Shown here: piece after piece, positions 33,901 through 41,712 of the stretch | Position numbering within the stretch: the stretch's first letter is position 1 | Layout: each line of letters opens with the position of its first letter | NCBI RefSeq assembly: GCF_009712475.1 | Contig: NZ_VCJO01000022.1 | Location: forward strand, 1-58,631 | Direction: 5' to 3' | Length of the DNA stretch: 58,631 nucleotides | From: Micromonospora sp. CP22 | GTDB taxonomy: Bacteria; Actinomycetota; Actinomycetes; Mycobacteriales; Micromonosporaceae | Notes under the pieces: generated by a model | What the model was told of the DNA's origin: nothing | Seen by the model: only the letters and a program-made list of their open reading frames with translations | The model's database searches: none | Translations under genes and position numbers: made by a program

Positions 33901-34904
33901 CGGCCATTCGGGATGTCTTCGGCACCCGGCTGGAGTTGCGACTGGCCGACGCCAGCGACTCCAACCTCGACCGGCGGGCGGCGATGAACGTGCCGGAGAA
34001 GTCACCGGGCCGGGGCATCACGCCCGACGGTCAGCAGTTCCTGGCGGCGCTGCCGCGAGCGGACAGCGCGCAGGAGGCGGAGAGCCTGTCCGAGGGGGCC
34101 CGGAAGCTGGTCACCGATCTGGCCGCCGCGTGGCAGGGGCCGGGCGCACCGCCGATCCGGTTGCTGCCGCCCGTGGTGCCGTACGGCAGCCTGCCGAACA
34201 CGGGCCGCCCGGGCATCCCGATCGGCATCGCCGAGGTGGACCTTCAGCCGGTGCACCTGGACTTCGCCGCCGATCCGCACTTCATCCTGTTCGGCGACGG
34301 CGAGTCGGGTAAGAGCACCTTCCTGCGGGCGATGGCGCAGACGATCGTCGACCGCCACGAACTGACCGAGGCGCGACTGGTCCTCGTCGACTACCGACGC
34401 AGCCTGCTCGGCGACATCGACACCCCGCACCTGATCGGCTACGGCTCGACCGCGCAGGTCACCGAGAGCATCATCTCCGAGGTGGCCGGGGTGATGCGTG
34501 ACCGGCTGCCGCCGCCGGACATCAGCGCCGAGCGGTTGCGGGCCCGCGACTGGTGGAAGGGTCCCGACCTGTACGTGCTGGTCGACGACTACGACCTGGT
34601 GGCCGGGGCCGGCAGCAACCCGCTGACGCCGCTGCTGGAGTTCCTGCCCCAGGCGCGGGACATCGGCCTGCACCTGGTCATCGCCCGGCGTACCGGCGGT
34701 GCCAGTCGAGCGCTCTACGAGCCGGTGCTGATGCGGCTCCGGGAGATCAGCACACCGGGCATCGTGATGTCCGGCAACCGGGACGAGGGGGTGCTGCTCG
34801 GCACCGTCCGACCCGGGCCGCTGCCACCGGGCCGGGGCTGGCTGGTGTCGCGGCGTGGCGGTACCCGGCTGGTGCAACTGGTGCACCTTCCGCCGCGCTC
34901 CTGA
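30942..34904 (+). CDS. eccC: type VII secretion ATPase EccC (FtsK/SpoIIIE type)
   Basis: A 1,320-residue motor with two N-terminal membrane helices (about residues 38-85) and three FtsK/SpoIIIE ATPase domains. Walker A lysines are Lys 488 (GATGSGKSE), Lys 841 (GGPQSGKST) and Lys 1124 (GDGESGKST), and an intact Walker B occurs in domain 1 (LLIICDEFSELL). EccCa and EccCb are fused here as one polypeptide. It recognises the C-terminal signal of Esx-type substrates and powers export. GTG start at 30942 with GGAGG upstream. It is the first gene of a plus-strand run of type VII genes reaching 39334. Confidence 0.95.
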   Translation: MSTVVVKRPARQPEPEYPSGEVLLDAPPEVPAPSGKAWGQMLMLLPMLAGSFAMALMFAGRGGSTLGYVTGGLFGLSAIGMLGSQLANNSGGPSKQEMLQKRREYMTHLSRQRRRVLKTVRKQREAAFYRHPDPDVLWSLPLGPRLWERRRGDADFATVRIGLGPQELATPLVPPPATSLEKLEPMCALALRRFLTTYGEVPDLPVTMALNGFARVHLRGDTDAARGMVRAVLAQAVAFHAPDDMLVAICVAPDRRADWEWTKWLPHALHPSRTDALGQLRLVSPSVTGLEAMLDDVLASRPRFNASGGSPQVPGPHVLVVIDGGDTAGSDHLMTEGGVEGVTLLDLSTPAPRLLDRARLVLEVSADRQLHSVTVDGPAEIGRADDCRVVELEALAMQLAPLRLSAASRGGGDTPLTTELGLADLLDIGDPYEFDVDRAWQPRPNRDKLRVPIGVGADGGPVELDLKESAQDGMGPHGLLIGATGSGKSELLRTLVLALAATHSSESLNFVLVDFKGGATFTRLDGLPHTSAVITNLADELPLVDRMTDSINGELVRRQELLRAAGNYASQRDYEKARAAGAPLAPLPSLLIICDEFSELLTAKPDFIDMFVQIGRVGRSLGVHLLLASQRLEEGRLRGLDTHLSYRIGLRTFSAMESRVVLGATDAYELPRSPGHGYLRFGTEPLVRFKAAYVSGTYRSKTAAAVAAGDGEDRVREYTTSYVAPPVTRTPKEEVAPEPTDGVGESVLDILVGRLAGRGKPAHQVWLPPLAEPPTLDQLLPPMTADPARGITVAHAGLLGELQVAVGIVDKPFEQRRDVLWFDLAGSAGHAVIVGGPQSGKSTLLRTVVTSLALTHTPREAQVYCLDLGSSALSSLRDLPHVGSVATRLDAGLVRRTIAELQLLMGERERRFAERGVDSMAEYRRARRHGQHDDDPFGDVFLVIDGWATLRAEFEDLEPTINDIANRGLSFGIHLIVTASRWMDLRPAIRDVFGTRLELRLADASDSNLDRRAAMNVPEKSPGRGITPDGQQFLAALPRADSAQEAESLSEGARKLVTDLAAAWQGPGAPPIRLLPPVVPYGSLPNTGRPGIPIGIAEVDLQPVHLDFAADPHFILFGDGESGKSTFLRAMAQTIVDRHELTEARLVLVDYRRSLLGDIDTPHLIGYGSTAQVTESIISEVAGVMRDRLPPPDISAERLRARDWWKGPDLYVLVDDYDLVAGAGSNPLTPLLEFLPQARDIGLHLVIARRTGGASRALYEPVLMRLREISTPGIVMSGNRDEGVLLGTVRPGPLPPGRGWLVSRRGGTRLVQLVHLPPRS

Positions 34905-35035
34905 GGCCGTACGGGGTTGCCTGATCAGGCTACTGTCGGCCAGAGTGGATCCACGGTGCGCGGCTGCATGACCCCCGACATGTCGGGGTTGGAAGCAGTC
35001 GCGCCGCCATCGTGTGAGCGGACGGGGGAGGGAAC

Positions 35036-35656
35036 ATGGGCGACGAGTGGCTCGTCGACGAACAGATCGACGTCGACATCCAGCAGCTGAAGGACTTCGC
35101 GCTGGCCATTCAGAAGGAGATGGAGACCAACTTCCAGCCCAGCTTCGACAACGGGCTACGTCCCATGCTCACGGTGCAGGCACCGTTCGGTGGTGGCGGG
35201 CTCAAGGAGGCGGCTTTCTTCCGGGGCCGGCACGACGAGAGCCGCATGGCCGTCTCGCATCTGATGGGCGACGTGATGAAGGGCCTCACCGCCCTGAGCA
35301 CGGCTGCCATGTCCATCTCCGCCGAGTACCTCACCGGCGACGCGCTGGCCCAGGCCACCAACGATGACGTCTACAACGCCTTCTCCGCCGTGAACGGCCA
35401 GGACACTCTCAGCGGCCGGTGGCAGGAGAGCCAGGAGGGCCAGGAGAACCCGGCCAACTCGGTGCCGACGGAGGCCCTCGACCCGAACACCTACTTCGAG
35501 CCTGAACCCTCATCCAGCGGCGACCAGCGCGAGGAGACCCCGGAGTGGGCGAGGACGGATGTCGTCGGTGAGGGCCCTGGCCGGTACGTGATCCCGGGCG
35601 ACAACGAGTACATGCATGGCGAACATCTTCGACTGGACCAGTCGGATCTCGGGTGA
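35036..35656 (+). CDS. type VII locus-associated protein, family not recognised
   Basis: A 206-residue protein. The N-terminal 115 residues are helical and Met/Ala-rich (DIQQLKDFALAIQKEMETNF, HLMGDVMKGLTALSTAAMSI), compatible with an Esx- or PE-like fold. A loop LTVQAPFGGGGLKEAAFF lies in between, and the acidic C-terminal 90 residues look disordered. No W-x-G motif is visible. ATG at 35036 with GGGGGAGGG upstream. It is placed between eccC and the proline-rich substrate gene, 31 bases before the latter, so it is probably a partner or chaperone of that protein (inference). Confidence 0.78.
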   Translation: MGDEWLVDEQIDVDIQQLKDFALAIQKEMETNFQPSFDNGLRPMLTVQAPFGGGGLKEAAFFRGRHDESRMAVSHLMGDVMKGLTALSTAAMSISAEYLTGDALAQATNDDVYNAFSAVNGQDTLSGRWQESQEGQENPANSVPTEALDPNTYFEPEPSSSGDQREETPEWARTDVVGEGPGRYVIPGDNEYMHGEHLRLDQSDLG

Positions 35657-35687
35657 CGGTGACACAGACGAGGCCTGAGGAGCGGGG

Positions 35688-37454
35688 ATGAGCGACGACT
35701 ACTACGGCTGGCGACCCGTCAGCCACCCATACGCCGGGATTACCGATGACTACGCGGCCGAGCGCGCCTCCCAGGCCTCGCCGTACGAACCCACGGCGTG
35801 GGATTCGGTCAACATCGAGCAGATGTGGGAGTACGTCCGCAAGGAGAGCGACGAGCGGACGACGGCACTGGCCGACATGTGGCGACGTGCGGCAAGCCTG
35901 CTGCAGACCACAAGGGACAATCTCAAACGTCATGCCGACGCGCTGGACGCCCGCTGGCAGTCGCCCGCGGCGCGGGTCTTCATGGGCCGGGTAGGTGCCA
36001 CCCTGCACTCGCTCGACGAGTGGAAGGAAATAGCCACCAACAACGCCGCCGGTCTGGACCAGCTCGCCAGCAAGATCGAGACTGCCCAGCGGGACATGAA
36101 GGAGCTCTGGCAGGAGTACCAGGCCGAACAGACCCGCCAGGGCGAGCGCCGCCGCAACGACGAGGGCTTCCAGGCGTCCGACCTCGTCGACTGGATTCCC
36201 GGTGTCACCGGCAATGACGGCAAGTCGTACGAGGACGTCCAGAAGGAGTTCCACCAGCGGGCCAAGAACATCACCAAGCCGCTGGCGGACATGTACATCG
36301 ACGTCTACATCCACAACATCTCGCGCGGCGGGAAGTTCAAGGGCCCGACGGACGCGGTCATTGTCGCTCCGACCCTCGCTCCCGGCGGCCCCCGCCCGCC
36401 GGGAGCGCCACGGCCCGGCGCACCCGTGCGGGGTGCGGCACCGAATCGGCCGGACATGCCGAACCGGCCGAATCTGCCGACCCGGCCCGGTGGCGAGGCA
36501 CCGGCTCAGCCGACGACACCACCGCCTCCCAACCCTCCGGACGGCGTCGGTCTCGCCGGTGGCGCCGCGGCGCCGGTCGCCCCACCGCCCACCGCCCCAC
36601 CGGTGACCACCGCACCCAACGCCCCCGCCGCGCCCGGTCCGGCGGTGCCGCCGGTGGCCCCACCCGGGCCACGGCCGGTCAACCCCAACCTGACCACCCC
36701 GAACTCGGCGCGGCCGAACGCACCACGGACCACCCTGCCGGGATCGGGTGGTCCCGGCGCACCGGGTAGCCGTGGACCGGCGCCCAACCGGCCCACCCTG
36801 CCCGGTGCCGGAGGCCCGGGCAGCGGATCCGGAGCACCGGGTGGGGGCCGGCGGGGCACCGCCGCGCCGAACCGTCCGACCCTGCCCGGCAACACCGGCA
36901 CCGGTGCGCCCGGCGGCGGCCGGGGCCGGCCCGGAATGGGTGGCCGTCCGGGCGCTCCGACCACCCCACCGGCGTCGAGTCCGCGACTGCCCGGTTCCAC
37001 CGCCGCCCGCCCCGGGCAGCGCGGTACCACGCCCGGCCGTCCCACCGCGCCACCGCCGAGTCTCGGCGGTCAGCGGGGGGCCACGCCCGCCAGCCCGGCC
37101 CGGCCCGGCTCGCCACTGACCGGCAAGCCCGCCACCGGCAAACCGACCACCGGCAAGCCGTTGACCGGTGGCGGCACCGCCGGCCCTCGGCCGGATCTGG
37201 GCGGACGCACCGGTGCGGGCACTGGTCGACCCGCGCCGACCACCGGACCGGCCCCGTCGCTGGGCGGTCGACGCGGTGGGCCGACCGCTCCGCCGCCGCG
37301 TAAGGCTGCGCCCCGCGACGACGCCGAGGAAACCTGGGAGTACGGCGACGGTGACGACGAGTTGTGGGTCACCGAGTCCTCCGCCGTCGGTGTGGTGGAG
37401 GCTCCCGCCGAACACCGTCCTCGGGAGCAGGGCAAGGCGCTCGGCCAGAACTGA
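35688..37454 (+). CDS. proline-rich PPE/EspB-like type VII substrate
   Basis: A 588-residue protein. Residues 40-220 are long helices (MWEYVRKESDERTTALADMW, RHADALDARWQSPAARVFMG, EIATNNAAGLDQLASKIETA) with W-Q-S at a helical turn, like the WXG/PPE-type helical bundle of ESX substrates. Residues 225-560 are Pro/Gly/Thr/Arg-rich low complexity with repeated GAP, NRPTLPG and GKP units. The acidic end contains EETWEYGDGDDELW, which has the W/Y and acidic features of some type VII signals. Probably exported or cell-envelope located (inference). Confidence 0.8.
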   Translation: MSDDYYGWRPVSHPYAGITDDYAAERASQASPYEPTAWDSVNIEQMWEYVRKESDERTTALADMWRRAASLLQTTRDNLKRHADALDARWQSPAARVFMGRVGATLHSLDEWKEIATNNAAGLDQLASKIETAQRDMKELWQEYQAEQTRQGERRRNDEGFQASDLVDWIPGVTGNDGKSYEDVQKEFHQRAKNITKPLADMYIDVYIHNISRGGKFKGPTDAVIVAPTLAPGGPRPPGAPRPGAPVRGAAPNRPDMPNRPNLPTRPGGEAPAQPTTPPPPNPPDGVGLAGGAAAPVAPPPTAPPVTTAPNAPAAPGPAVPPVAPPGPRPVNPNLTTPNSARPNAPRTTLPGSGGPGAPGSRGPAPNRPTLPGAGGPGSGSGAPGGGRRGTAAPNRPTLPGNTGTGAPGGGRGRPGMGGRPGAPTTPPASSPRLPGSTAARPGQRGTTPGRPTAPPPSLGGQRGATPASPARPGSPLTGKPATGKPTTGKPLTGGGTAGPRPDLGGRTGAGTGRPAPTTGPAPSLGGRRGGPTAPPPRKAAPRDDAEETWEYGDGDDELWVTESSAVGVVEAPAEHRPREQGKALGQN

Positions 37455-37460
37455 CCTCGT

Positions 37461-37494
37461 GCGGGCCGGTCACCCAACCCTGGGTGGCCGGCCC
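37461..37494 (+). terminator. hairpin terminator
   Basis: 15-bp arms, CGGGCCGGTCACCCA (37461-37475) and TGGGTGGCCGGCCCG (37480-37494), with one G-T wobble and a 4-base loop, directly after the proline-rich gene. TACCAT (37496-37501), a possible -10 for the mycosin gene at 37563, follows at once. Confidence 0.75.
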
Positions 37495-37562
37495 GTACCA
37501 TGCGGTGACCGTCCATTCACAGCCGCTCGACGTGTCGGCACGACAGAGGAAGGCTGACGGGT

Positions 37563-38840
37563 ATGCCTGTCCTGACCCGATCGGTGGCCGCCGCGCTCGC
37601 GGGCGTCCTGGCCGCCGTCGCCCTGCCCGCCGCGCCCGCCCTGGCCGACTCCGTCCGCGACAGGTCGTGGCAGGTCGAGAGCCTCGAGCTGGCCGAGCTT
37701 CACAAGATCACTCGCGGTGAGGGAATCACCGTAGCGGTGATCGACACCGGGGTGGACGCGGCGCATCCGGACCTACGCGACAATGTGCTGCCCGGTGTCG
37801 ACCTCTACGACGACAGCAGCAAGGGCCACCTCGACCGGCAGGGGCACGGGACCGCCATGGCCTCCCTGATCGCGGGGCACGGACACGGCAAGGGCGGCCG
37901 GGACGGCATACTCGGCGTGGCCCCGAAGGCCAAGATCTACCCGGTGACGGTCCAGAAGGACGGTGCCGGGCTGATCGCCCCGACGGCACTCGCCACCGGC
38001 ATCAACCTGGCGATCGACGCCGGAGTCGACGTGATCAACGTCTCCCTGTCCAGCAGCTTCAACGACGAGTTGAACCGGGCGGTCGAGCGCGCCTACCGGA
38101 ACAACGTGATCGTGGTGGCCGGGGCCGGTAACTCGGACCAGATCCTCGTCGGGAGCCCGGCCTCACACCCCGGCAGCATCGCCGTCAACGCCATCGACCG
38201 CAACGGCGTCATCAGCAAGCAGGGGTCGGTCCCGGGCACCCCGGACCTGCCGATCAGCATCGCCGCCCCCGGCCAGGACATGATGGTCGCCTATCCCGGC
38301 GGAAAGTACACCAGCGCGACCGGCAGCAGCGCCGCCACCGCCGTCGTCTCCGGTGCGGTGGCCCTGATCAAGACCAAGTACCCGGACCTCGACGCGTACC
38401 AGATGTTCCGGCGGCTGCTCGAAACCACCCGTGATGTCGGCAAGCCCGGACACGACGAGCACTACGGCTGGGGCGTACTCGACCTGCGGGAGGCCCTGAC
38501 CGGCGAACCCGACGGCCGTGGCGACCGCAGCGCGCCGGCCGGTGAGCCCGGACTCGACGACGCACTCGCCGATGTCGGTACGTCGCAGAACGACGGGCCC
38601 GACTTCGCCGAGATCGCGATCGTGATGCTGGTCTGGCTGGTCTTTCTCGCCCTGCTGATCGGTGCGGTGGTGGTCATCGTCAAGCTGCGTCGACGGCGGG
38701 CAGCGCCCAGCCCGGCCCCGGAGGCGGCCTACTCCGGCGGTGCAGCGCCGCCACCGCCGACTGCGGGCACCGGGCCGACCGATCCCCCATATGCCGCCAT
38801 CGACACCGACGACGCCGCCTGGCGCCGTCCGAACGGATGA
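37563..38840 (+). CDS. mycP: type VII mycosin protease 2
   Basis: A 425-residue subtilisin. Signal peptide 1-29 (AALAGVLAAVALPAAPALA). The triad is Asp 61 in VAVIDTGVD, His 95 in RQGHGTAMASL and Ser 256 in TGSSAATAVVSG, a less common surround than the GTSxA of mycosin 1. A C-terminal membrane segment lies at about 350-375 (IVMLVWLVFLALLIGAVVV), with a proline-rich tail. It is as typical a mycosin as that at 24906 but only distantly like it. Its ATG follows AGAGGAAGG; its TGA overlaps the next start (ATGA, 38837-38840). Confidence 0.92.
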   Translation: MPVLTRSVAAALAGVLAAVALPAAPALADSVRDRSWQVESLELAELHKITRGEGITVAVIDTGVDAAHPDLRDNVLPGVDLYDDSSKGHLDRQGHGTAMASLIAGHGHGKGGRDGILGVAPKAKIYPVTVQKDGAGLIAPTALATGINLAIDAGVDVINVSLSSSFNDELNRAVERAYRNNVIVVAGAGNSDQILVGSPASHPGSIAVNAIDRNGVISKQGSVPGTPDLPISIAAPGQDMMVAYPGGKYTSATGSSAATAVVSGAVALIKTKYPDLDAYQMFRRLLETTRDVGKPGHDEHYGWGVLDLREALTGEPDGRGDRSAPAGEPGLDDALADVGTSQNDGPDFAEIAIVMLVWLVFLALLIGAVVVIVKLRRRRAAPSPAPEAAYSGGAAPPPPTAGTGPTDPPYAAIDTDDAAWRRPNG

Positions 38841-39334
38841 CCAGCGAGGGAGGGCCGGTACTGGGCCCGTCACCACCGCCGGACGCCGGAGTCGCCGCCG
38901 CACCACCCACACCTCGGCGGCCCCCCGTCGTCATCGCCGCCGTGCTGCTGATGGTGCCCTCGATCGTCATCTGGCTGATCGCCGGGTTCGGCTTCTTCGC
39001 GGCGATGCTGCGTACCGAGGGCGACGGGCTGGGCAAGCTCCTGGTGGTGGGTATCGGTGCCGGCGTACTCGCGATCGCACTGCTGATGGTGATGTTCGCG
39101 TCGCTCGGGATCCTGATGGCGTGGACCGGCGACAACGCGGCAGGACTCGCCGTCCCGGCCGGGTTCACCTTCGCGCTCTTCGTCGTCGTGATCGTCACGC
39201 TGCTGGCGCAGGGAAAGCTCAGCTACCACCCGACGATGGTCACGCCGCTCGTCGTGGGTGGGCTGGCCGGTGTGTCACTCGCCCTGATCAAAAGCCCACC
39301 GGCCCGGGCCTGGTTCGCCGGCCGTACGCGCTGA
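38837..39334 (+). CDS. four-helix membrane protein
   Basis: A 165-residue protein with a Pro-rich cytosolic head and four predicted membrane helices (VVIAAVLLMVPSIVIWLIAG, LLVVGIGAGVLAIALLMVM, LAVPAGFTFALFVVVIVTLL, TPLVVGGLAGVSLAL). I do not recognise a family. Coupled by ATGA overlap to mycosin 2, so it is likely to work with it at the membrane. Confidence 0.8.
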   Translation: MTSEGGPVLGPSPPPDAGVAAAPPTPRRPPVVIAAVLLMVPSIVIWLIAGFGFFAAMLRTEGDGLGKLLVVGIGAGVLAIALLMVMFASLGILMAWTGDNAAGLAVPAGFTFALFVVVIVTLLAQGKLSYHPTMVTPLVVGGLAGVSLALIKSPPARAWFAGRTR

Positions 39335-39391
39335 ACCGACCGGCCGCTTCTGGTGGTGGCCCGGAGCGGGCCGACGAACCGCCCGGTCGGT
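39335..39391. terminator. nested inverted repeat between convergent genes
   Basis: Outer arms ACCGACCGG (39335-39343) and CCGGTCGGT (39383-39391) are perfect. Inside lies a short GGCCC/GGGCC hairpin (39358-39372). It separates the plus-strand type VII run from the minus-strand SseB operon. Confidence 0.5.
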
Positions 39392-39399
39392 AGCGCGGG

Positions 39400-40656
39400 T
39401 CAGGCCGGTGACCAGCGACGACCGGCAGCGTCGAAGCGGGCGAGCAGTTCGTCGCGGCCGTCCGCGTGCAGGCAGTGCAACTCGGTTCCGTCCGGTACGA
39501 CGATCGACTCCATCCGCGGCTGCCCCCGCCCCCACTCCTCGGGCGTCTCCTCGCCGGGCGGCCAGCGCAACACGGCCACCCACTCGTCGGATTCGTCGAA
39601 CGGGGAGCCCTCGCCGAGCAGCCCCAGCCGTCGGTACAGCCGGATCGGGGTGTCCCGGCCGGGTCCGTGCCAGGCGTGCACCAGCCCGGCCGCCCGGTCG
39701 TACCCGTCGTCCAGATAGGACGTCAGGTAGCGGTGCGGGATGGCCAGTTGCAGCAGCAACGGCGCGGTGGGATCGGGCTCGTCGTCGGCGGCGAGATCCG
39801 CCGCCGGACGGGGCACCGGCACCCCCACCGAGGACGGGTCGGCGAACCGGTTCGCGTCGCGCCGCAACCGCTCCTGCTCGGCCGCGTCGTTGATCACCTG
39901 CCGAAGCTCGCCGAGCCAGTCCCGCAACGTCAGCAGCGCCTCGCCGGGAAGTGCCGCCATCAGCGGCGTCTCCGGGTTGAGCAGCAGTTGCCAGGAGAGA
40001 TCCGGCCAGTGGTCGGTGAGCTGGAGGCTGTTCACCACCACCAGGTCACGCTCGCCGAGTGCCTGTCGCAGTCGGGCTTCCGAAGTGAACACGGGCAGGT
40101 TGGCCCGCCCCTGCTCGTCGGGGACGACCCACCACGGGAAGTCCGGGTCGGACAGGTCACGCGTCTCGGCGCCCTCCGGGTCCACCGGCAGCACCAGTTC
40201 GGCCCGGAGCAGGGCGGCCATCAGGGCGTTCGAGTCCTGCCGCACGATCGCCTCGCGAAGTGGCCGCTCGGCCTCCTCGACCGGCGCGGCCAGGGCCCGA
40301 AGCTCGTCGGCGGTCAGTCGGATGGCGATCGGCAACCCGGCGTCGACCGCCAACATCCATTCGTCGTCCGGCCATTCGACGGCGACGTCGACCAACCCCA
40401 TCACCCGGTAGCTCACCGATCGACCGGGCACCCCGGCGGCGATCGCCGCCGGTGAGGTGTACGCGAGCACATGGGTGACGCCCTCGTGGTGGGCGGTCGG
40501 CCACGCCATCGGTGCCTGTCCGGCCGCCGCCTCGGGCGACACGGGCAGCAGCAGCGGACCGGCGGCGAGTTCGGTGAGGAAGCCCTCCCGGTCGTCGGCC
40601 TCGACGGCGGCCAGCAGCGCGCGTTCGGCGGCGGTGGTGGGCTGCCAGCCGGTCAC
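39400..40656 (-). CDS. SseB-family protein with two SseB-like domains
   Basis: A 418-residue soluble protein. It has two copies of the SseB N-terminal fold: residues about 8-110 (LLAAVEADDREGFLTELAAG, ... LPVSPEA, ... VLAYTSPAAI) and about 130-235 (LREAIVRQDSNALMAALLRA, LVLPVDPEG, LPVFTSEARLRQAL), each ending near a W-Q-L-L-L-N or WMLAVDAGLPIAI strand. A third, distinct C-terminal part follows. SseB-like proteins occur as secretion-system accessories and near toxin loci. GTG start overlapping the stop of the SUKH-3 gene (40653-40656). Last gene of the deaminase - SUKH-3 - SseB operon. Confidence 0.82.
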   Translation of the reverse strand: MTGWQPTTAAERALLAAVEADDREGFLTELAAGPLLLPVSPEAAAGQAPMAWPTAHHEGVTHVLAYTSPAAIAAGVPGRSVSYRVMGLVDVAVEWPDDEWMLAVDAGLPIAIRLTADELRALAAPVEEAERPLREAIVRQDSNALMAALLRAELVLPVDPEGAETRDLSDPDFPWWVVPDEQGRANLPVFTSEARLRQALGERDLVVVNSLQLTDHWPDLSWQLLLNPETPLMAALPGEALLTLRDWLGELRQVINDAAEQERLRRDANRFADPSSVGVPVPRPAADLAADDEPDPTAPLLLQLAIPHRYLTSYLDDGYDRAAGLVHAWHGPGRDTPIRLYRRLGLLGEGSPFDESDEWVAVLRWPPGEETPEEWGRGQPRMESIVVPDGTELHCLHADGRDELLARFDAAGRRWSPA

Positions 40657-41141
40657 CAGGTGCCGTCCGCGCGTACCTTGGCGGGGCGGCGCCCCAGCAC
40701 CAGCGTGGTGAGCGCCTCATCGAGGTTCTCGCCGAGGAACCAGTCACCGACGTGGTCCAGCACGAACACCCGGCCGTGCTGGTCGATGGCCAGGATTCCG
40801 GTGCCGTCGCCCTCCTCACCGAGCGGGCTCAGTGGCGCGCCGATCGCCTCGGCCAACTCGGCGAGGGTCTCCACCGAGTGCCGCACCAGGAACGGGTCGA
40901 GGTGGAAGCTGCTCGGTGCGACCTCCTGGTCGCCGTCGGCCTGCGGATCCACCCGCAACCCGCCGAACTCGGCGTACGCCTTGATCGCCCGGTCGGTGAC
41001 GGTGTGCTGGCGGCCACTCGGTGTGGCGTGCGCGGCCATCCGCAGCCCCCACTCGCGGCCCCGACTCTCGTCGGAGTGGTCGGGCCGCCAACCGGCGGCG
41101 GCGAGAGTCTGCGCCACCGAGGGCGGAAAGCGTTCGCTCAT
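40653..41141 (-). CDS. SUKH-3 immunity protein
   Basis: A 162-residue SUKH-3 domain alone: FPPSVAQTLAAAGWRPDHSD, AIKAYAEFGGLRVDP, LAELAEAIGAPLSPLGEE, LAIDQHGRVFVLDHVGDWFL and LDEALTTLVLGRRP. It is collinear with the C-terminal domain of the protein at 28663. The ATG at 41141 overlaps the stop of the deaminase gene by 4 bases, the arrangement of a toxin-immunity pair, so it may neutralise a YwqJ-like deaminase (inference). Confidence 0.87.
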   Translation of the reverse strand: MSERFPPSVAQTLAAAGWRPDHSDESRGREWGLRMAAHATPSGRQHTVTDRAIKAYAEFGGLRVDPQADGDQEVAPSSFHLDPFLVRHSVETLAELAEAIGAPLSPLGEEGDGTGILAIDQHGRVFVLDHVGDWFLGENLDEALTTLVLGRRPAKVRADGTW

Positions 41142-41521
41142 GTCAGCGCCTCCACACCGAACCAGTCCAGCAGCGCCGCGCAGGAGCGGCAGGGCGGCTG
41201 GACCTCACCGTGGCGCGGGTCACCTTCCTCCCGTACCCGGGTCACCCGAATCTTCGCCCCCCACAGCAGCGCCCGGGACCGGGCGGCGTCCAGCGGCGGG
41301 CCGTCGGCCTCGGCGGCGTAGAGCCGATCGGAGATCAGCACCGCCTCGGCGCACCAGCCGATGTAGCGCTCTCGCTGTTCGGCGGGCAGCCCGTGCAGGA
41401 ACCGCCGGACCACCGGATGCAGGTCGGGGGCCAGGTCGCCGCGTACCGAGGTGTGCGTGTGGACGGTGCCGTCGGTCAGCAGCGCACCCGCTGCCAGCGG
41501 CAGCATCCGTGGCTGCGCCAT
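41138..41521 (-). CDS. stand-alone YwqJ-like deaminase domain
   Basis: A 127-residue protein, essentially only the deaminase fold: AAGALLTDGTVHTHTSVRGD, then the zinc motifs WCAEAVLISDRL and PPCRSC, and the end LDWFGVEAL. The deaminase of the giant toxin has the same order (LLMPNGTITTHTS, HGKCAEVALVSDQL, PPCRSC, FGVEPV). Here the HGK before C-A-E is replaced by IGW. It has no export domain or signal peptide, so it either travels with a partner or acts in the cytosol. I start it at the ATG at 41521, which has GGGAGG upstream; the GTG at 41554 adds nothing conserved. Confidence 0.82.
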   Translation of the reverse strand: MAQPRMLPLAAGALLTDGTVHTHTSVRGDLAPDLHPVVRRFLHGLPAEQRERYIGWCAEAVLISDRLYAAEADGPPLDAARSRALLWGAKIRVTRVREEGDPRHGEVQPPCRSCAALLDWFGVEALT

Positions 41522-41712
41522 CCGTCGTCCTCCCGAACCGTCGAAAGGGAGCACCGGCGAGGTTCGCCCGCCCCGAACGCGAGCCTAGTCGTCGGCGTCC
41601 GCCCGAGCGGGCGGGGCGTGTGGGTGCCACTGGCATCGAGGGGCTCACATCACCTCGACCGCCTGGGATATCGTCGGTCCAGCCCCCTTCTTCGCCATCC
41701 AGAGCCGGAGCC

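Noticed and set aside
35409..37415. 668-codon minus-strand frame opposite the proline-rich substrate
   Set aside because: Gly/Arg-rich mirror of a Pro/Gly-rich sequence.
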